64,000 nucleotides of DNA from Rodentibacter myodis. Its GTDB lineage: Bacteria; Pseudomonadota; Gammaproteobacteria; Enterobacterales; Pasteurellaceae. A program made the translations under genes and the position numbers. Below, piece after piece: positions 53,970-64,000 of the stretch. The stretch covers positions 1 to 64,000 of the forward strand of contig NZ_MLHQ01000009.1 in NCBI RefSeq assembly GCF_001999305.1. Reading direction: 5' to 3'. The notes under the pieces are model-generated. The model had not been told where the DNA came from and did no database searches. It was given only the letters and a program-made list of their open reading frames with translations. Every line of letters starts with the position of its first letter. The first letter of the stretch is position 1.

Positions 53970-56666
53970 TTAATGATACTTCGCACGACTACCGTGGCAG
54001 TGCTTGTATTTCTTGCCGGAACCACAAGGGCAAGGCTCATTACGTCCAATGTGACGGTCGGAATAATCTTCCTCTTTTGCCGCTTCATTATTTTCCCCCA
54101 CAGGTTGATGAGTTTGGCTTTCACGTGCTGCCATTTCCTGACGCATACGTTCCGCTTCTTCCATTTCTTCCTGTGTGCGTACACGAACACGGGTTAAGGT
54201 GGTGATAACGTGATGTTTTAGGGAATCCAACATTTCCGTAAACATACGGAAAGACTCTTTTTTGTATTCCTGTTTTGGATCTTTTTGCGCATAACCACGC
54301 AAGTGAATCCCTTGGCGCAAATAATCCATCGCCGCCAGATGTTCTTTCCAAAGTTCATCAAGGGTTTGTAACATTACGCCTTTTTCAAAATTACGCATTG
54401 TTTCTTCACCGGCAAGGGCTTCTTTTTCCAAGTATTCTTGCTCGGCAATTTCCACGATGCGTTCACGCAAGTTTTCTTCGTGAAGGTTACTGTCTTCCTC
54501 CAACCAATGTTCAATCGGTAATTCCATTCCGAATTCTTGTGCCAAGCGTTGTTCAAGCCCTTTAATATCCCACTGTTCTTCTAAAGATTGCGGTGGGATA
54601 TATTGATCTATCACACCATTGAATACATCGTGTCGAATGGCTTTGATGGTGTCGGAAATATCATCATTATCCAACAAATAATTACGTTGCTCGTAAATTG
54701 CGTGACGTTGATCGTTCGCTACATCATCATATTCCAACAAGTTCTTACGCCCATCAAAATGGAAGGCTTCCACTTTCGCTTGTGCCGAAGCAATCACTTT
54801 TGCCAACATTTTGGATTCCATCGCCTCGCCCGGTACGGTAAAGGCTTTGCGCATTAGGTTTAATTTGCCTTCATTTAGATAAATACGCATTAAACCGTCT
54901 TCCAAAGACAAGTAGAAACGGGATGAACCCGGGTCACCCTGACGACCGGAACGACCACGCAACTGGTTATCGATACGGCGTGATTCGTGACGTTCCGTAC
55001 CGATAATATGTAAACCGCCTGCTTTCATCACGATGTCGTGATTTTTCTCCCATTCTGCTTTTAAGGCATCAATTTGTTCTTGCGTTGGATTTTCCAATTT
55101 TGCCGCTTGGGCTTTCCAGTTACCGCCAAGGATAATATCTGTACCGCGCCCCGCCATATTGGTAGCAATCGTTACCGCTCCCGGATAACCGGCTTCCGCT
55201 ACAATTTCCGCTTCTTGTTGGTGGAATTTCGCGTTCAATACGTTATGTTTAATCCCCGCTTTATCTAAGGCTTTGGATAATTCTTCCGATTTTTCAACGG
55301 AAATTGTTCCCACCAACACAGGTTGTTGGCGTGCAACGCAATCTTTAATATCTTCAATGATGGCGTTGAATTTATATCCTTCATTCTCGAACATTAAATC
55401 CGTGCGATCATCACGAATCATTGGACGATTGGTTGGGATAACCACCGTTTCCAATCCGTAGATTTGTTGAAATTCAAAGGCTTCCGTGTCTGCCGTACCG
55501 GTCATACCGGCTAATTTGTCATATAGACGGAAGTAATTTTGGTAAGAAATAGAGGCAACCGTTTGGTTTTCACTCTTAATTTCTACCCCTTCTTTGGCTT
55601 CAATAGCTTGGTGTAAACCATCCGACCAACGGCGACCCGCCATCGTACGGCCAGTGTGTTCGTCCACAATCACGATCTCGCCATCTTTCACAATATAATC
55701 TACATCACGTTCAAACAACGTATGCGCACGTAATGCCGCCATTACGTGGTGTAATAGCACAATACGTCCCGGCGAATAGAGAGAATCGCCTTCCGGCATT
55801 AAGCCTTGCTCAACCAACCAGTTTTCAACTTTTTCTTGACCGCGTTCGGTTAAATGCGCTTGTTTGGATTTAAGATCCAGCGTGAAATCGCCCTCACCTT
55901 GATATTCTTCGGTGTCTTCTTTTTCTTGCTTAATTAAATTGGGAATAAGTTTATTCACCGCAATATAAAGACCTGAGCTATCTTCAGCCTGACCGGAAAT
56001 AATCAACGGTGTTCGGGCTTCATCAATTAAAATGGAATCCACTTCATCCACTAAGGCATAGCCTAAAGTACGTTGAAAACGCTCTTCTTTTGAATGTGCC
56101 AAGTTATCCCGCAAATAGTCAAAACCCAGTTCGCTATTGGTGGCATAAGTAATATCGGCGGCATAGGCGGCACGTTTTGCCTCAGGCGGTAAGCCCGGAA
56201 CATTCACGCCTACACTCATCCCTAAAAATTCAAATAAAGGACGGTTGGTTTCCGCATCGCGGCGGGCAAGATAATCATTCACCGTCACAACGTGAACCCC
56301 TTTGCCTTCAAGGGCGATTAAATAACAAGGCAAGGTGGCAGTTAAGGTTTTCCCTTCCCCCGTACGCATTTCTGCAATGCAACGATTGGTTAATACCATA
56401 CCGCCGATAAGCTGCACATCGAAATGGCGCATACCAAGTACCCGTTTACTGGCTTCACGCACGGTGGCAAAGGCTTCCGGTAAAATATCCTGCAAGGTTT
56501 CACCGGCTTTTAGACGCTCACGAAAAGCATCGGTTTTGGCGCGAAGTTGTTCGTCTGTTAATGCTTCAAATTCAGGCTCTAATTTATTGATTTTGGCGAC
56601 TTGTTTTTTAAGTTTACGCAGAATACGGTCGTTACGGCTACCAAAAATTTTCGTTAAAATGCTCAT
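53970..56666 (-). CDS. secA: Preprotein translocase ATPase
   Basis: An 898-residue SecA. Walker [10 protein letters not shown] is near residue 102, [19 protein letters not shown] near 208, motif [20 protein letters not shown] near 575, and the C-terminal zinc domain [18 protein letters not shown]. It drives proteins through SecYEG. The start MSILTKIFG at 56666 follows AGAGAAATT; the frame stays open upstream to 56792 but that part is the secM-secA spacer. Translation is likely controlled by the upstream SecM arrest peptide. Confidence 0.97.
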   Translation of the reverse strand: MSILTKIFGSRNDRILRKLKKQVAKINKLEPEFEALTDEQLRAKTDAFRERLKAGETLQDILPEAFATVREASKRVLGMRHFDVQLIGGMVLTNRCIAEMRTGEGKTLTATLPCYLIALEGKGVHVVTVNDYLARRDAETNRPLFEFLGMSVGVNVPGLPPEAKRAAYAADITYATNSELGFDYLRDNLAHSKEERFQRTLGYALVDEVDSILIDEARTPLIISGQAEDSSGLYIAVNKLIPNLIKQEKEDTEEYQGEGDFTLDLKSKQAHLTERGQEKVENWLVEQGLMPEGDSLYSPGRIVLLHHVMAALRAHTLFERDVDYIVKDGEIVIVDEHTGRTMAGRRWSDGLHQAIEAKEGVEIKSENQTVASISYQNYFRLYDKLAGMTGTADTEAFEFQQIYGLETVVIPTNRPMIRDDRTDLMFENEGYKFNAIIEDIKDCVARQQPVLVGTISVEKSEELSKALDKAGIKHNVLNAKFHQQEAEIVAEAGYPGAVTIATNMAGRGTDIILGGNWKAQAAKLENPTQEQIDALKAEWEKNHDIVMKAGGLHIIGTERHESRRIDNQLRGRSGRQGDPGSSRFYLSLEDGLMRIYLNEGKLNLMRKAFTVPGEAMESKMLAKVIASAQAKVEAFHFDGRKNLLEYDDVANDQRHAIYEQRNYLLDNDDISDTIKAIRHDVFNGVIDQYIPPQSLEEQWDIKGLEQRLAQEFGMELPIEHWLEEDSNLHEENLRERIVEIAEQEYLEKEALAGEETMRNFEKGVMLQTLDELWKEHLAAMDYLRQGIHLRGYAQKDPKQEYKKESFRMFTEMLDSLKHHVITTLTRVRVRTQEEMEEAERMRQEMAARESQTHQPVGENNEAAKEEDYSDRHIGRNEPCPCGSGKKYKHCHGSRAKYH

Positions 56667-56804
56667 AATTTCTCTTTTAAAATAAGTTAATTTGCTCTTT
56701 TTCCCCACAGTATTGAGGGAAGATTTGAAAGAATAGAGGGAATTTTTTCGCCTCCAATTTTGTAGAGTTCCTCCATAAAACGGAGAAAACATTAAAAATA
56801 GAAA

Positions 56805-57107
56805 TTAAATGCGCACAGGGCCGGCACGAATGGGTGCTTGAAGATTCAACACATTCGCCACGAAGTGCGGTTGAATTTCAAAGCGTTTTTCGGCGGAATG
56901 AAGAATGGAAGAAGATTGGAACCTGTGAGATTGCGCCTTTTGTGCAACCTTTACCGTTTCCAACGCTTGTTGAATAGCAACCTGAGAGGAATGATTAGGG
57001 GTAGATTGATTTTCTAAGCTTTGTGCATTAGGTAAAGCAAAAATCGCGATCATACTGAAAAGTAATCGCGACCAAAAATTCGGTTTGCTTTTGCCTGAAA
57101 TCATCAT
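56805..57107 (-). CDS. secM: SecM-type secretion monitor with C-terminal arrest motif
   Basis: A 100-residue protein with an N-terminal signal sequence (FWSRLLFSMIAIFALPNAQS) and ending LQAPIRAGPVRI. The IRAGP element is the core of the SecM ribosome-arrest peptide, although the upstream FxxxxWIxxxx residues of E. coli SecM are replaced (VANVLNLQAP). It lies directly before secA with a 138-base spacer. This is the short Pasteurellaceae type (annotated elsewhere as DUF2547/SecM_small). Arrest while export is slow should expose the secA ribosome site. Confidence 0.88.
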   Translation of the reverse strand: MMISGKSKPNFWSRLLFSMIAIFALPNAQSLENQSTPNHSSQVAIQQALETVKVAQKAQSHRFQSSSILHSAEKRFEIQPHFVANVLNLQAPIRAGPVRI

Positions 57108-57135
57108 CTCGTTGTTTTACGTAAAAATTGCGTGT

Positions 57136-57164
57136 ATTGTAGCGAAAATCTAAAGGGATGTCAT
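57136..57164 (-). promoter_or_regulatory. Promoter of secM-secA
   Basis: On the minus strand ATGACA, 17 bases, TACAAT: five of six matches in each box. Transcription would start ~20 bases before secM. Confidence 0.6.
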
Positions 57165-57180
57165 TTATTGGGGCGGTTTT

Positions 57181-57510
57181 ATGGAAAACAAGACGGAGCG
57201 TTATGAAAAAGCGATGAATATTGCGGAAGTGATGGAACAATCTTCTTTTGCCAAAATGATGAAAAAAGGACTTGCCATTCACGAATTAAATCAAAAATTT
57301 AACCGCACTTTCCCACCGGAATTTCAAGGCTTGTTCCATCTCGGCTCGGTGAATAACAATGTGTTATTTATTGAAGTGGCAAATGCTATTGTGCGGCAGG
57401 GGATTTTATTTCGCCAAGCCGAATTATTGAAAATCCTCCAAGAAGATTATCCGCAAGTCGAAAAATTAGAGGTAAAAATTAATCCGGAATTTAGAAAAAT
57501 CACGCCTTAA
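57181..57510 (+). CDS. dciA: DciA-like helicase loader (DUF721)
   Basis: A 109-residue DUF721 protein: HELNQKFNRTFPPEFQGLFHLGSVNNNVLFIEVANAIVRQGILFRQAELLKIL is the characteristic KH-like fold. DciA loads the replicative helicase DnaB in bacteria lacking DnaC, and lies beside secA/secM in many gammaproteobacteria. An uptake sequence is embedded in the coding region as NRTF. It is convergent and slightly overlapping with dam. Confidence 0.82.
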   Translation: MENKTERYEKAMNIAEVMEQSSFAKMMKKGLAIHELNQKFNRTFPPEFQGLFHLGSVNNNVLFIEVANAIVRQGILFRQAELLKILQEDYPQVEKLEVKINPEFRKITP

Positions 57511-58351
57511 AAATGGCAATCAACTCTTTCACCTTCACACGTTTTTCCGAGTTTTGACTAATGGAACGTTGCACTTTCACCCGTTTGAATTTTGCCCCTT
57601 TATAAATTTCCCGCGTGAATTTGGTATCGTGGTTGGAAATGAGTACTGAAATTTGTCTTTCTTTTTGTGTCTTTTGAGCTATTTCCGCCAACATTCGTTG
57701 ATGATTTAAATCAAATTCATTGCCGGCATAACCGGTAAAATTAGTCTCTTGTTGTAAAGGCGCATAGGGCGGATCACAGTAAATAACGGAATGTTTGTCC
57801 GCCAATTCAAAGGTTTGCTGAAAATCACCGCACAAAAAGACCGCACTTTGTGCTTTATGTGAAAAATAGCGCAGTTCATCTTCCGGAAAATAATGGGATT
57901 TGTAGGCACCGAAAGGCACATTAAACTCATTTTTGCTGTTATAACGGCATAATCCATTAAAGCCAAAACGGTTTAGGTAAAGAAAAATCACCGCCCGTTC
58001 AAAGGGATCTTGTGATTCATTAAATTGTCGGCGTTTGGCGTAATAATATGTGGGAGTATTGGCATCTTCGGCAAAGAAAATAGGCTTGCAGGCTTGAATA
58101 TATTCATCCACATTCTCTTTCACAATATTGAATAAATTAATCAAATCCGGGTTAATATCCGCCAAAATATAACGTTCAAAATTGGAATTGAGAAAAACTG
58201 CGCCCGCCCCCACAAAGGGTTCAATTAAGCATTGTTTTTTCTTTGGAAATGCCTTATTGATCTCGTCCGTTAATCGAAATTTGCCGCCCGCCCATTTTAA
58301 AAACGGGCGGTGTTTCATTTTAGGCTTTATCTGTTTTTTCGGACGGAGCAT
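57500..58351 (-). CDS. dam: DNA adenine methyltransferase (GATC)
   Basis: A 283-residue Dam enzyme: RPFLKWAGGKFRL near residue 15, EPFVGAGAVFLN (AdoMet site), FLYLNRFGFNGLCRYNSKNEFNVPFG, and catalytic DPPYAPL near 190. It methylates GATC adenine for mismatch repair strand marking and replication control. The start at 58351 follows the aroB stop by 1 base; a second candidate ATG at 58318 would give the shorter KHRPFLKW start more like E. coli. It overlaps the end of dciA by 11 bases. Confidence 0.93.
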   Translation of the reverse strand: MLRPKKQIKPKMKHRPFLKWAGGKFRLTDEINKAFPKKKQCLIEPFVGAGAVFLNSNFERYILADINPDLINLFNIVKENVDEYIQACKPIFFAEDANTPTYYYAKRRQFNESQDPFERAVIFLYLNRFGFNGLCRYNSKNEFNVPFGAYKSHYFPEDELRYFSHKAQSAVFLCGDFQQTFELADKHSVIYCDPPYAPLQQETNFTGYAGNEFDLNHQRMLAEIAQKTQKERQISVLISNHDTKFTREIYKGAKFKRVKVQRSISQNSEKRVKVKELIAIFKA

Positions 58352-58352
58352 T

Positions 58353-59444
<1,092 letters not shown>

Positions 59445-59450
59445 TTATCC

Positions 59451-59993
59451 TTAGATTGAACCATTCAATCCATTCATATTATCAATTAAATCAACAATTT
59501 GATTGACCGTTACTTTAGCATTTTGGTCATCGGTTGGCAGCGTAATATCGGCAATTTCTTCATACAGCGGATTGCGAATTTTGGCTAAATCTTCCAATAC
59601 CTGACGAGGATCATCCGTGCCTTGTAAAAGTGGACGTTTTTTATCACGTTGTGTACGTTGAAATTGTTTATCTACGGTTGTTTCCAAATAAATTACGATA
59701 CCGCGAGCAGACAAATAGTTGCGATTATCTTTCGACATTACCGCGCCACCACCGGTAGAAAGTACAATCCCTTGTAACTGGGTTAGTTCATTAATAATGC
59801 GTTCTTCACGCTTGCGAAAACCTTCTTCGCCTTCCAAATCAAAAATCCAACTAATATCTGCGCCTGCACGTTCTTCAATCGCGGCATCGGAATCGACAAA
59901 ATCCATATTAAGTTGTTGTGCTAATTGACGACCAATTGTGCTTTTTCCCGCGCCCATTGGACCCACTAAAAAAATATTACGTTTTTCAGCCAT
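59451..59993 (-). CDS. aroK: Shikimate kinase
   Basis: A 180-residue kinase: Walker [15 protein letters not shown], shikimate site [38 protein letters not shown] and KKRPLL lid. The ATG at 59993 ([11 protein letters not shown]) is the family start; the in-frame start at 60023 is rejected. 10 bases before aroB. Confidence 0.95.
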   Translation of the reverse strand: MAEKRNIFLVGPMGAGKSTIGRQLAQQLNMDFVDSDAAIEERAGADISWIFDLEGEEGFRKREERIINELTQLQGIVLSTGGGAVMSKDNRNYLSARGIVIYLETTVDKQFQRTQRDKKRPLLQGTDDPRQVLEDLAKIRNPLYEEIADITLPTDDQNAKVTVNQIVDLIDNMNGLNGSI

Positions 59994-60198
59994 TGTTCTT
60001 TTTCTAACGATAAATTTACTCAAATTGATCTTTTTAAAAATTAAGCAAAGCTCAAAAGATCACCCAAAAAAACGGGTGAGATTATCGCAATAAATCCCCC
60101 TAACTTTCAACCTTTGCCGGGAATTTATTTTGTCAGTGACGAAAGTGCGGTCAAAAATCCGTTATTTTTTCGCCTCATCTATCTATTAAATTAACAGA

Positions 60199-60227
60199 TT
60201 GAGCTTTCATCCTCTCAAGAGTATAGT
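60199..60227 (+). promoter_or_regulatory. Promoter for the ZIP transporter
   Basis: TTGAGC, 17 bases, TATAGT; four and five of six matches. It ends 27 bases before the start codon. Confidence 0.5.
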
Positions 60228-60253
60228 AAACCGCATTTTTAGTGAGGAAATTT

Positions 60254-61096
60254 ATGAATATTATTTTCGATTATTTTTTATCGTTAAATCCAATACTCCA
60301 AGCATTTATCGCCGGTTTATTTACGTGGTTTTGTACGATTTTTGGCTCGGCGTTTGTCTTTTTCTTCAAACAAGCCAATCAAAAACTTCTCGATAGTATG
60401 ATGGGGTTTGCTGCCGGTGTGATGATTGCCGCTTCATTTTGGTCATTACTGGAACCGTCTTTTAAATTTGCCAAACAAAGTTCAACGGAGTGGTATTGGT
60501 TGCCTACGCTGATTGGTTTTCTCGCCGGTGGATTGTTTCTACGCATAATTGATTATATTGTCCCCCATTTGCATTTAAGCAAACCCATTGAAGAAGCGGA
60601 AGGGATACAACCACAGCACGCCCTTTCAAAATCAATGCTCCTCTTTCTTGCCATTACCATTCATAACATTCCCGAAGGACTTGCCATTGGCGTGGCATTT
60701 GGTGCCATTGCAACTTTAGGCGAAGGAGCAGATACACTCCCCCTTACGCTAAGTGCCATTGGACTTGCGATTGGAATGGGATTGCAAAATATTCCGGAAG
60801 GCTCGGCACTTTCAATGCCTATTAGAGCGGAAGGCCACAGCAGAATGAAAGCCTTTACTTACGGTGCTTTTTCTGCAGTGGTTGAGCCTATTGGGGCTGT
60901 AATCGGTGCGTTATTTGTGATTTCAATGACATCAATTTTACCTTACGCACTTGCCTTTGCGGCAGGGGCAATGATTTTCGTGGTGGTGGAAGAACTCATT
61001 CCGGAATCCCAAAGCAACGGAAACACGGATATTGCCACATTGAGCTTAATGTTAGGCTTTTCGTTGATGATGGTTCTGGACGTAGCATTTGGATAA
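60254..61096 (+). CDS. ZIP-family metal ion transporter
   Basis: A 280-residue protein with about eight membrane segments. Metal-binding motifs HNIPEGLAIGVAF in segment 4 and QNIPEGSALSMP in segment 5 are the ZIP/GufA signature, and VVVEELIPE in a later segment. Substrate zinc or a similar divalent metal. The ATG at 60254 follows TGAGGAAATTT; the GTG upstream at 60242 is rejected. It is not clearly ZupT, so no symbol is given. Confidence 0.88.
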   Translation: MNIIFDYFLSLNPILQAFIAGLFTWFCTIFGSAFVFFFKQANQKLLDSMMGFAAGVMIAASFWSLLEPSFKFAKQSSTEWYWLPTLIGFLAGGLFLRIIDYIVPHLHLSKPIEEAEGIQPQHALSKSMLLFLAITIHNIPEGLAIGVAFGAIATLGEGADTLPLTLSAIGLAIGMGLQNIPEGSALSMPIRAEGHSRMKAFTYGAFSAVVEPIGAVIGALFVISMTSILPYALAFAAGAMIFVVVEELIPESQSNGNTDIATLSLMLGFSLMMVLDVAFG

Positions 61097-61149
61097 GTGT
61101 GCAATCAAAATGACTAGTAATTTCTTAATCGTATTGATGAAGTAAATAA

Positions 61150-61203
61150 AAAAGTGCGGTTGATTTTTTTAATTAAATTTCCTCAAAAACCAACCGCACT
61201 TTT
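61150..61203. terminator. Facing uptake sequences after the ZIP gene
   Basis: AAAAGTGCGGTTG and CAACCGCACTTTT face each other across ~28 bases. The right copy is part of the tail duplicated from 63.4 kb. Confidence 0.5.
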
Positions 61204-61206
61204 CCA

Positions 61207-61350
61207 CTAATACGCCACCCAAATTTTTTCTAACTCCATTTTATCGGGGTGATAACGGTAAACGTTGATACCGCCGTGAACCGCTTGTCCTGTCACTAAA
61301 ATATGCGATTTTGGGGCAAAGGAGACATTATTGAATTTTGAACCATTACA
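61207..61350 (-). pseudogene. Duplicated 3' tail of the beta-propeller gene
   Basis: The minus strand encodes PKSHILVTGQAVHGG...VAY and a TAG stop, matching the last ~35 residues of the gene at 63417 with two changes (SH for AN). Similarity fades upstream of NVSFAPK, and an in-frame TAA lies at about 61356-61358, so there is no complete gene. The match continues beyond the stop into the uptake-sequence terminator (ACCGCACTTT). Confidence 0.85.
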
Positions 61351-61382
61351 ATTTTATAAGAACCACTATTTGCTTTCTCTCA

Positions 61383-63251
61383 TTAATGAATAAGCTCATA
61401 AGTATGTCGTTGAATAGCACCATCGCAATAACTATTTTTTTGGGAAGTCATAAAATCCTTGCAACTCAGATAAGAAGATAATGTCATATCTACTTCATTC
61501 TTTGAAAAATTAAATAACTTAAATCCTACACCATTATCATTATAACGACCATTCTCTAAACTAAATGTTTCTTCTTTATTTTTATTTTCATTTTCTAACC
61601 TTCCAGATAAAGCAATCACATTTCCCTTATTATCTAGTATCGCTTTCTTTAAATAATAAAAACTATCTTCTACTTTCATTATAAGTAATTCCTCCTCAAG
61701 CTCTATTTTTATATAATCTGAAACTAATTTACCATCCTCTTCCTGATGATGAAAAAACTCATTATTTTCAACAGATAAACTTTTTGGAAAGAAGTAAGAA
61801 ACTTTACCACTATATAGATTAATATCTTGATTATTCAATTTCATTTTTCCATTATTAATATTACATCCTATCAAGGTAAAATTTTTCTTTTTTAAGGAAT
61901 TATCAATAGGATATAAATTATGTTTAAAATAAGCAATTCCTGCACAATAAAATGTTTCTAATTTAAGTAAACTATCGTTTGCTAATTCTACATATGCAGA
62001 CGAATTACTAAACTCTAGTCTTTTCATTTTTAAATTATTCCAGAAGAACGGTATCTGATTATTAGAGTATATAGTATATAATCGAGGCAATTCTTCTTTC
62101 CAAGCAATACGAATATCAGGATCAGGAAATAAAAAAGGAGATAAAAGTGTTTTCGCTTGCTCTTGAATATCTCCGACACGATTATAAAATGATGTTTCGC
62201 TATTTAATGGCTTATTAAAATAGGCAAATGAAGGTTCTATGGTACTTGGGCAAGTCGTGTTTACCCCTTCCAAATCTACAGCTGTTCTTCCATTATTAGG
62301 GTTAGATAGTAAAGCAACAAACTGACTAGGCTTAATTAAACAACCTTGTATCTGTATATTATTTAAACCAGATGAGTGCTGAATCGTCCCTAATAATGAG
62401 ATGACTTGTGCTTCTTCGTTTAAAAGAAGAGCTATTCCATCAACTATCCACTCATTATCCAATCTTGCATAGCCATCTAATACAGCAACCCAATAATGGG
62501 TAAGATTTAATTTATTCGCAGCTTTTTTTATTTCTCCAGCAATATTATTGTATTTATACCAAATATATTCTTTATCATTAGAATGGAGTATAAAATTTTC
62601 TAGCTGAATCTTCTGATTATTCAACTCTAAAATCCAATTTTTTATTTTACAACTATCAAATCTATAATTTTCATAGCGGTAAGTATTATCGTCTACATCT
62701 TGCTTACTTTCATCTTTTCTTTCAAATATAATATCTGAACTACATAACATTCCTTTTGGTAATTCTTTAGGTTGATTTAAGCTAGACACTTTAACTTTAT
62801 ATAAGCCATCTGCATCAAGACTAGTTAAATTTAATTCTCCCCATTTAAAAGTAATAGGGTTACCTTGATTATCAAATCTATCTTGGGTTGAAATAATAAA
62901 TCTATCTGAAATTTCAATATTGGAAGGGAGGTTTTCTAATGCTTTTCGAAGAAATAATTTCTCTTTATTTAATTCGATAACTCTTGTTTTCTCTTCATAG
63001 AAAGAATTAAGCTCATAATATCCCCAAAAAGAGAGTGCTGTAGGAATAAGTAAAAAGAATTTAAACTCACTAGAAAATGGCTTTTTATAAAAAAAATGAA
63101 TAATAAAATATAAAAAATAATAGGCAAAAACGAAAATAACAAAATAAGGGATAAACACAGCAAATACAAAGATATTGAGTGACCCCATTCCAAAGCTGAT
63201 AAGAAGCCCTAGAAAAAGTATACCAAGTATTCCAATGAAAAATCTAAACAC
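61383..63251 (-). CDS. AT-rich membrane-anchored protein of unknown function
   Basis: A 622-residue protein starting at a GTG with AGGAG 6 bases upstream. Residues 1-55 hold two strongly hydrophobic segments and 64-80 probably a third (FKFFLLIPTALSFWGYY). The rest is a large, probably extracytoplasmic domain with many short beta-like stretches and paired cysteines (CSSDI, DSCKIKN, IQGCLI, TTCPS, FYCAGI, IGCNIN, SCKDF, SYCDG), which suggests disulfides. I recognise no family. It is much richer in A and T than its neighbours and is sandwiched between a beta-propeller gene and a copy of that gene's tail, as the immunity genes at 3-10 kb are. An immunity or modifying partner role is only a guess. 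Confidence 0.7.
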   Translation of the reverse strand: MFRFFIGILGILFLGLLISFGMGSLNIFVFAVFIPYFVIFVFAYYFLYFIIHFFYKKPFSSEFKFFLLIPTALSFWGYYELNSFYEEKTRVIELNKEKLFLRKALENLPSNIEISDRFIISTQDRFDNQGNPITFKWGELNLTSLDADGLYKVKVSSLNQPKELPKGMLCSSDIIFERKDESKQDVDDNTYRYENYRFDSCKIKNWILELNNQKIQLENFILHSNDKEYIWYKYNNIAGEIKKAANKLNLTHYWVAVLDGYARLDNEWIVDGIALLLNEEAQVISLLGTIQHSSGLNNIQIQGCLIKPSQFVALLSNPNNGRTAVDLEGVNTTCPSTIEPSFAYFNKPLNSETSFYNRVGDIQEQAKTLLSPFLFPDPDIRIAWKEELPRLYTIYSNNQIPFFWNNLKMKRLEFSNSSAYVELANDSLLKLETFYCAGIAYFKHNLYPIDNSLKKKNFTLIGCNINNGKMKLNNQDINLYSGKVSYFFPKSLSVENNEFFHHQEEDGKLVSDYIKIELEEELLIMKVEDSFYYLKKAILDNKGNVIALSGRLENENKNKEETFSLENGRYNDNGVGFKLFNFSKNEVDMTLSSYLSCKDFMTSQKNSYCDGAIQRHTYELIH

Positions 63252-63345
63252 AACATTCTCCTACAATGAGACTTTAATACAGCATTATCATAACAATAGC
63301 TTAATGTAAATCCGGATCGACGCTATCCGACCAAGTAATGAAACA

Positions 63346-63412
63346 AAAAGTGCGGTCAATTTTCCCGTTAAATTTTAAATATAAAAAACACTTAGAAAAC
63401 CAACCGCACTTT
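63346..63412. terminator. Facing uptake sequences after the beta-propeller gene
   Basis: AAAAGTGCGGT and ACCGCACTTT face each other over a long loop (~45 bases), in the gap between the two minus-strand genes. The right-hand one reappears in the duplicated tail at 61.2 kb. Confidence 0.45.
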
Positions 63413-63416
63413 CCTA

Positions 63417-64000
63417 CTAATATGCCACCCAGATTTTCTCCAATTCCATTTTATCGGGGTGGTAGCGGTAAACGTTGATGCCACCGTGAACAGCTTGTCC
63501 TGTTACTAAGATATTTGCCTTGGGAGCTGAATCAACGCTATTTGATTTTTCAAAAGCATTAGTTGAAATCGCAGGATAAAAACCAATGTTCACATAGGCT
63601 TTAATCCATGGCTCACCAACAGTATATAAATTCATATATTCATTCCCCGTACCATCCATCATACCGGTTTGAGTTAACTGTATAAATTCTGTATCAGTAA
63701 CAAAGGCATAAGCAACAGTATGTGGTGTTGCAAGTAAAACGCCTTCAGGAATAGGGCGATTCCCTCCTGTTTCACGAGTTTTGGTTTCTTCATTATAAAA
63801 TCCATTTATTGATGCCAATGGTAGGCGGTAATTTAAATTATCGACCGACCACATATAATCCCTCTTGTTCTCTCCCCCTCCAATAATCCATTTTCCATCA
63901 GGACTAAATAAGACATCCGAGCGCCCTCCAAAACCGCCAAGACGGGCTACCGGCTTCAACGTTACTCTATCCCACAACGTGACACCATTATAGCTGCTTT
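63417..64000 (-). CDS. C-terminal part of a WD40/beta-propeller-like protein, cut by window end
   Basis: The frame is open from the window end to the TAG at 63417-63419 (~194 residues visible). Repeats of beta-propeller type are seen: SYNGVTLWDRVTLKPVARLGG then SDVLFSPDGKWIIGGGENKRDYMWSVDN, and ILVTGQAVHGGINVYRYHPDKMELEKIWVAY at the end. The TTG at 63977 is an internal codon, not a start. Role unknown. Its tail is duplicated after the next gene, so it may be part of a polymorphic module. Confidence 0.7.
   Translation of the reverse strand, partial: SSYNGVTLWDRVTLKPVARLGGFGGRSDVLFSPDGKWIIGGGENKRDYMWSVDNLNYRLPLASINGFYNEETKTRETGGNRPIPEGVLLATPHTVAYAFVTDTEFIQLTQTGMMDGTGNEYMNLYTVGEPWIKAYVNIGFYPAISTNAFEKSNSVDSAPKANILVTGQAVHGGINVYRYHPDKMELEKIWVAY

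Noticed and set aside
56667..56792. 42-residue N-terminal extension of SecA
   Set aside because: The SecA family start MSILTKIFG with its own ribosome site lies downstream, and the extension covers the secM-secA spacer.
61383..63251. Calling the 622-residue protein a T6SS immunity protein
   Set aside because: No sequence similarity to the left-hand immunity family and no T6SS gene visible beside it; only the arrangement is similar, so it is left as unknown.

Overview
The window is chromosomal DNA from a gammaproteobacterium of the family Pasteurellaceae. The evidence is the very frequent Haemophilus-type DNA uptake sequence (core AAGTGCGGT, often followed by CA), used both inside genes and as facing pairs that form terminators. 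Gene content and local order also fit: opsX/kdkA/rdgB, mnmA/nqrM/apbE/nqrFEDCBA, dciA/secM/secA/mutT, aroK/aroB/dam. A Haemophilus or Aggregatibacter species is the best guess; the species cannot be fixed from the sequence alone.

Region by region. 1-9.9 kb is a type VI secretion (T6SS) effector-immunity island. It holds the tail of a probable adaptor gene, a 958-residue VasX/BTH_I2691-like effector with several predicted membrane segments, and six tandem paralogues of a two-membrane-segment protein (probable immunity proteins). Each later copy is preceded by a duplicated 3' tail of the effector gene. The six copies alternate between two loop types (A, B, A, B, A, B) while their last ~150 residues are almost identical. 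10-15.9 kb is housekeeping (arfA, an ArsC-like gene, perM, trmO, menA, rraA, a DASS transporter). 16-25 kb holds an ABC exporter, an AraC regulator with a divergent AhpD-like gene, lipooligosaccharide genes (opsX, kdkA, a family 2 glycosyltransferase), rdgB and a Kef-type antiporter. 25.2-27.9 kb is the decayed remnant of an element integrated at a tRNA-Ile2 (CAU) gene: integrase, broken DUF927 gene and att-like direct repeats. 28-33.8 kb is the glyQ-glyS operon, into which an AT-rich AIPR-family (abortive infection) gene has been placed so that its stop codon overlaps the glyS start. 34-36 kb is a TonB-dependent receptor. 36-45.6 kb is mnmA, an HEPN/MNT pair, nqrM, apbE and the complete nqrABCDEF operon. 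45.6-61 kb is bolA, yajG, corA, yggT, yggU, leuS, lptE, holA, mutT, secA, secM, dciA, dam, aroB, aroK and a ZIP metal transporter. 61.2-64 kb is a second module built like the first: a beta-propeller gene (cut by the window end), an AT-rich membrane protein, then a duplicated 3' tail of the beta-propeller gene.

The most unusual content is the effector/immunity array, the similar tail duplication at the other end of the window, the abortive-infection gene spliced into glyQS, and a dispersed family of small MITE/REP-like elements with ATTATGTAGC ends lying next to uptake sequences. Several small regulatory devices can also be read directly: the arfA in-frame terminator hairpin, a divergent SecM arrest peptide ending in IRAGP before secA, and a long corA leader.
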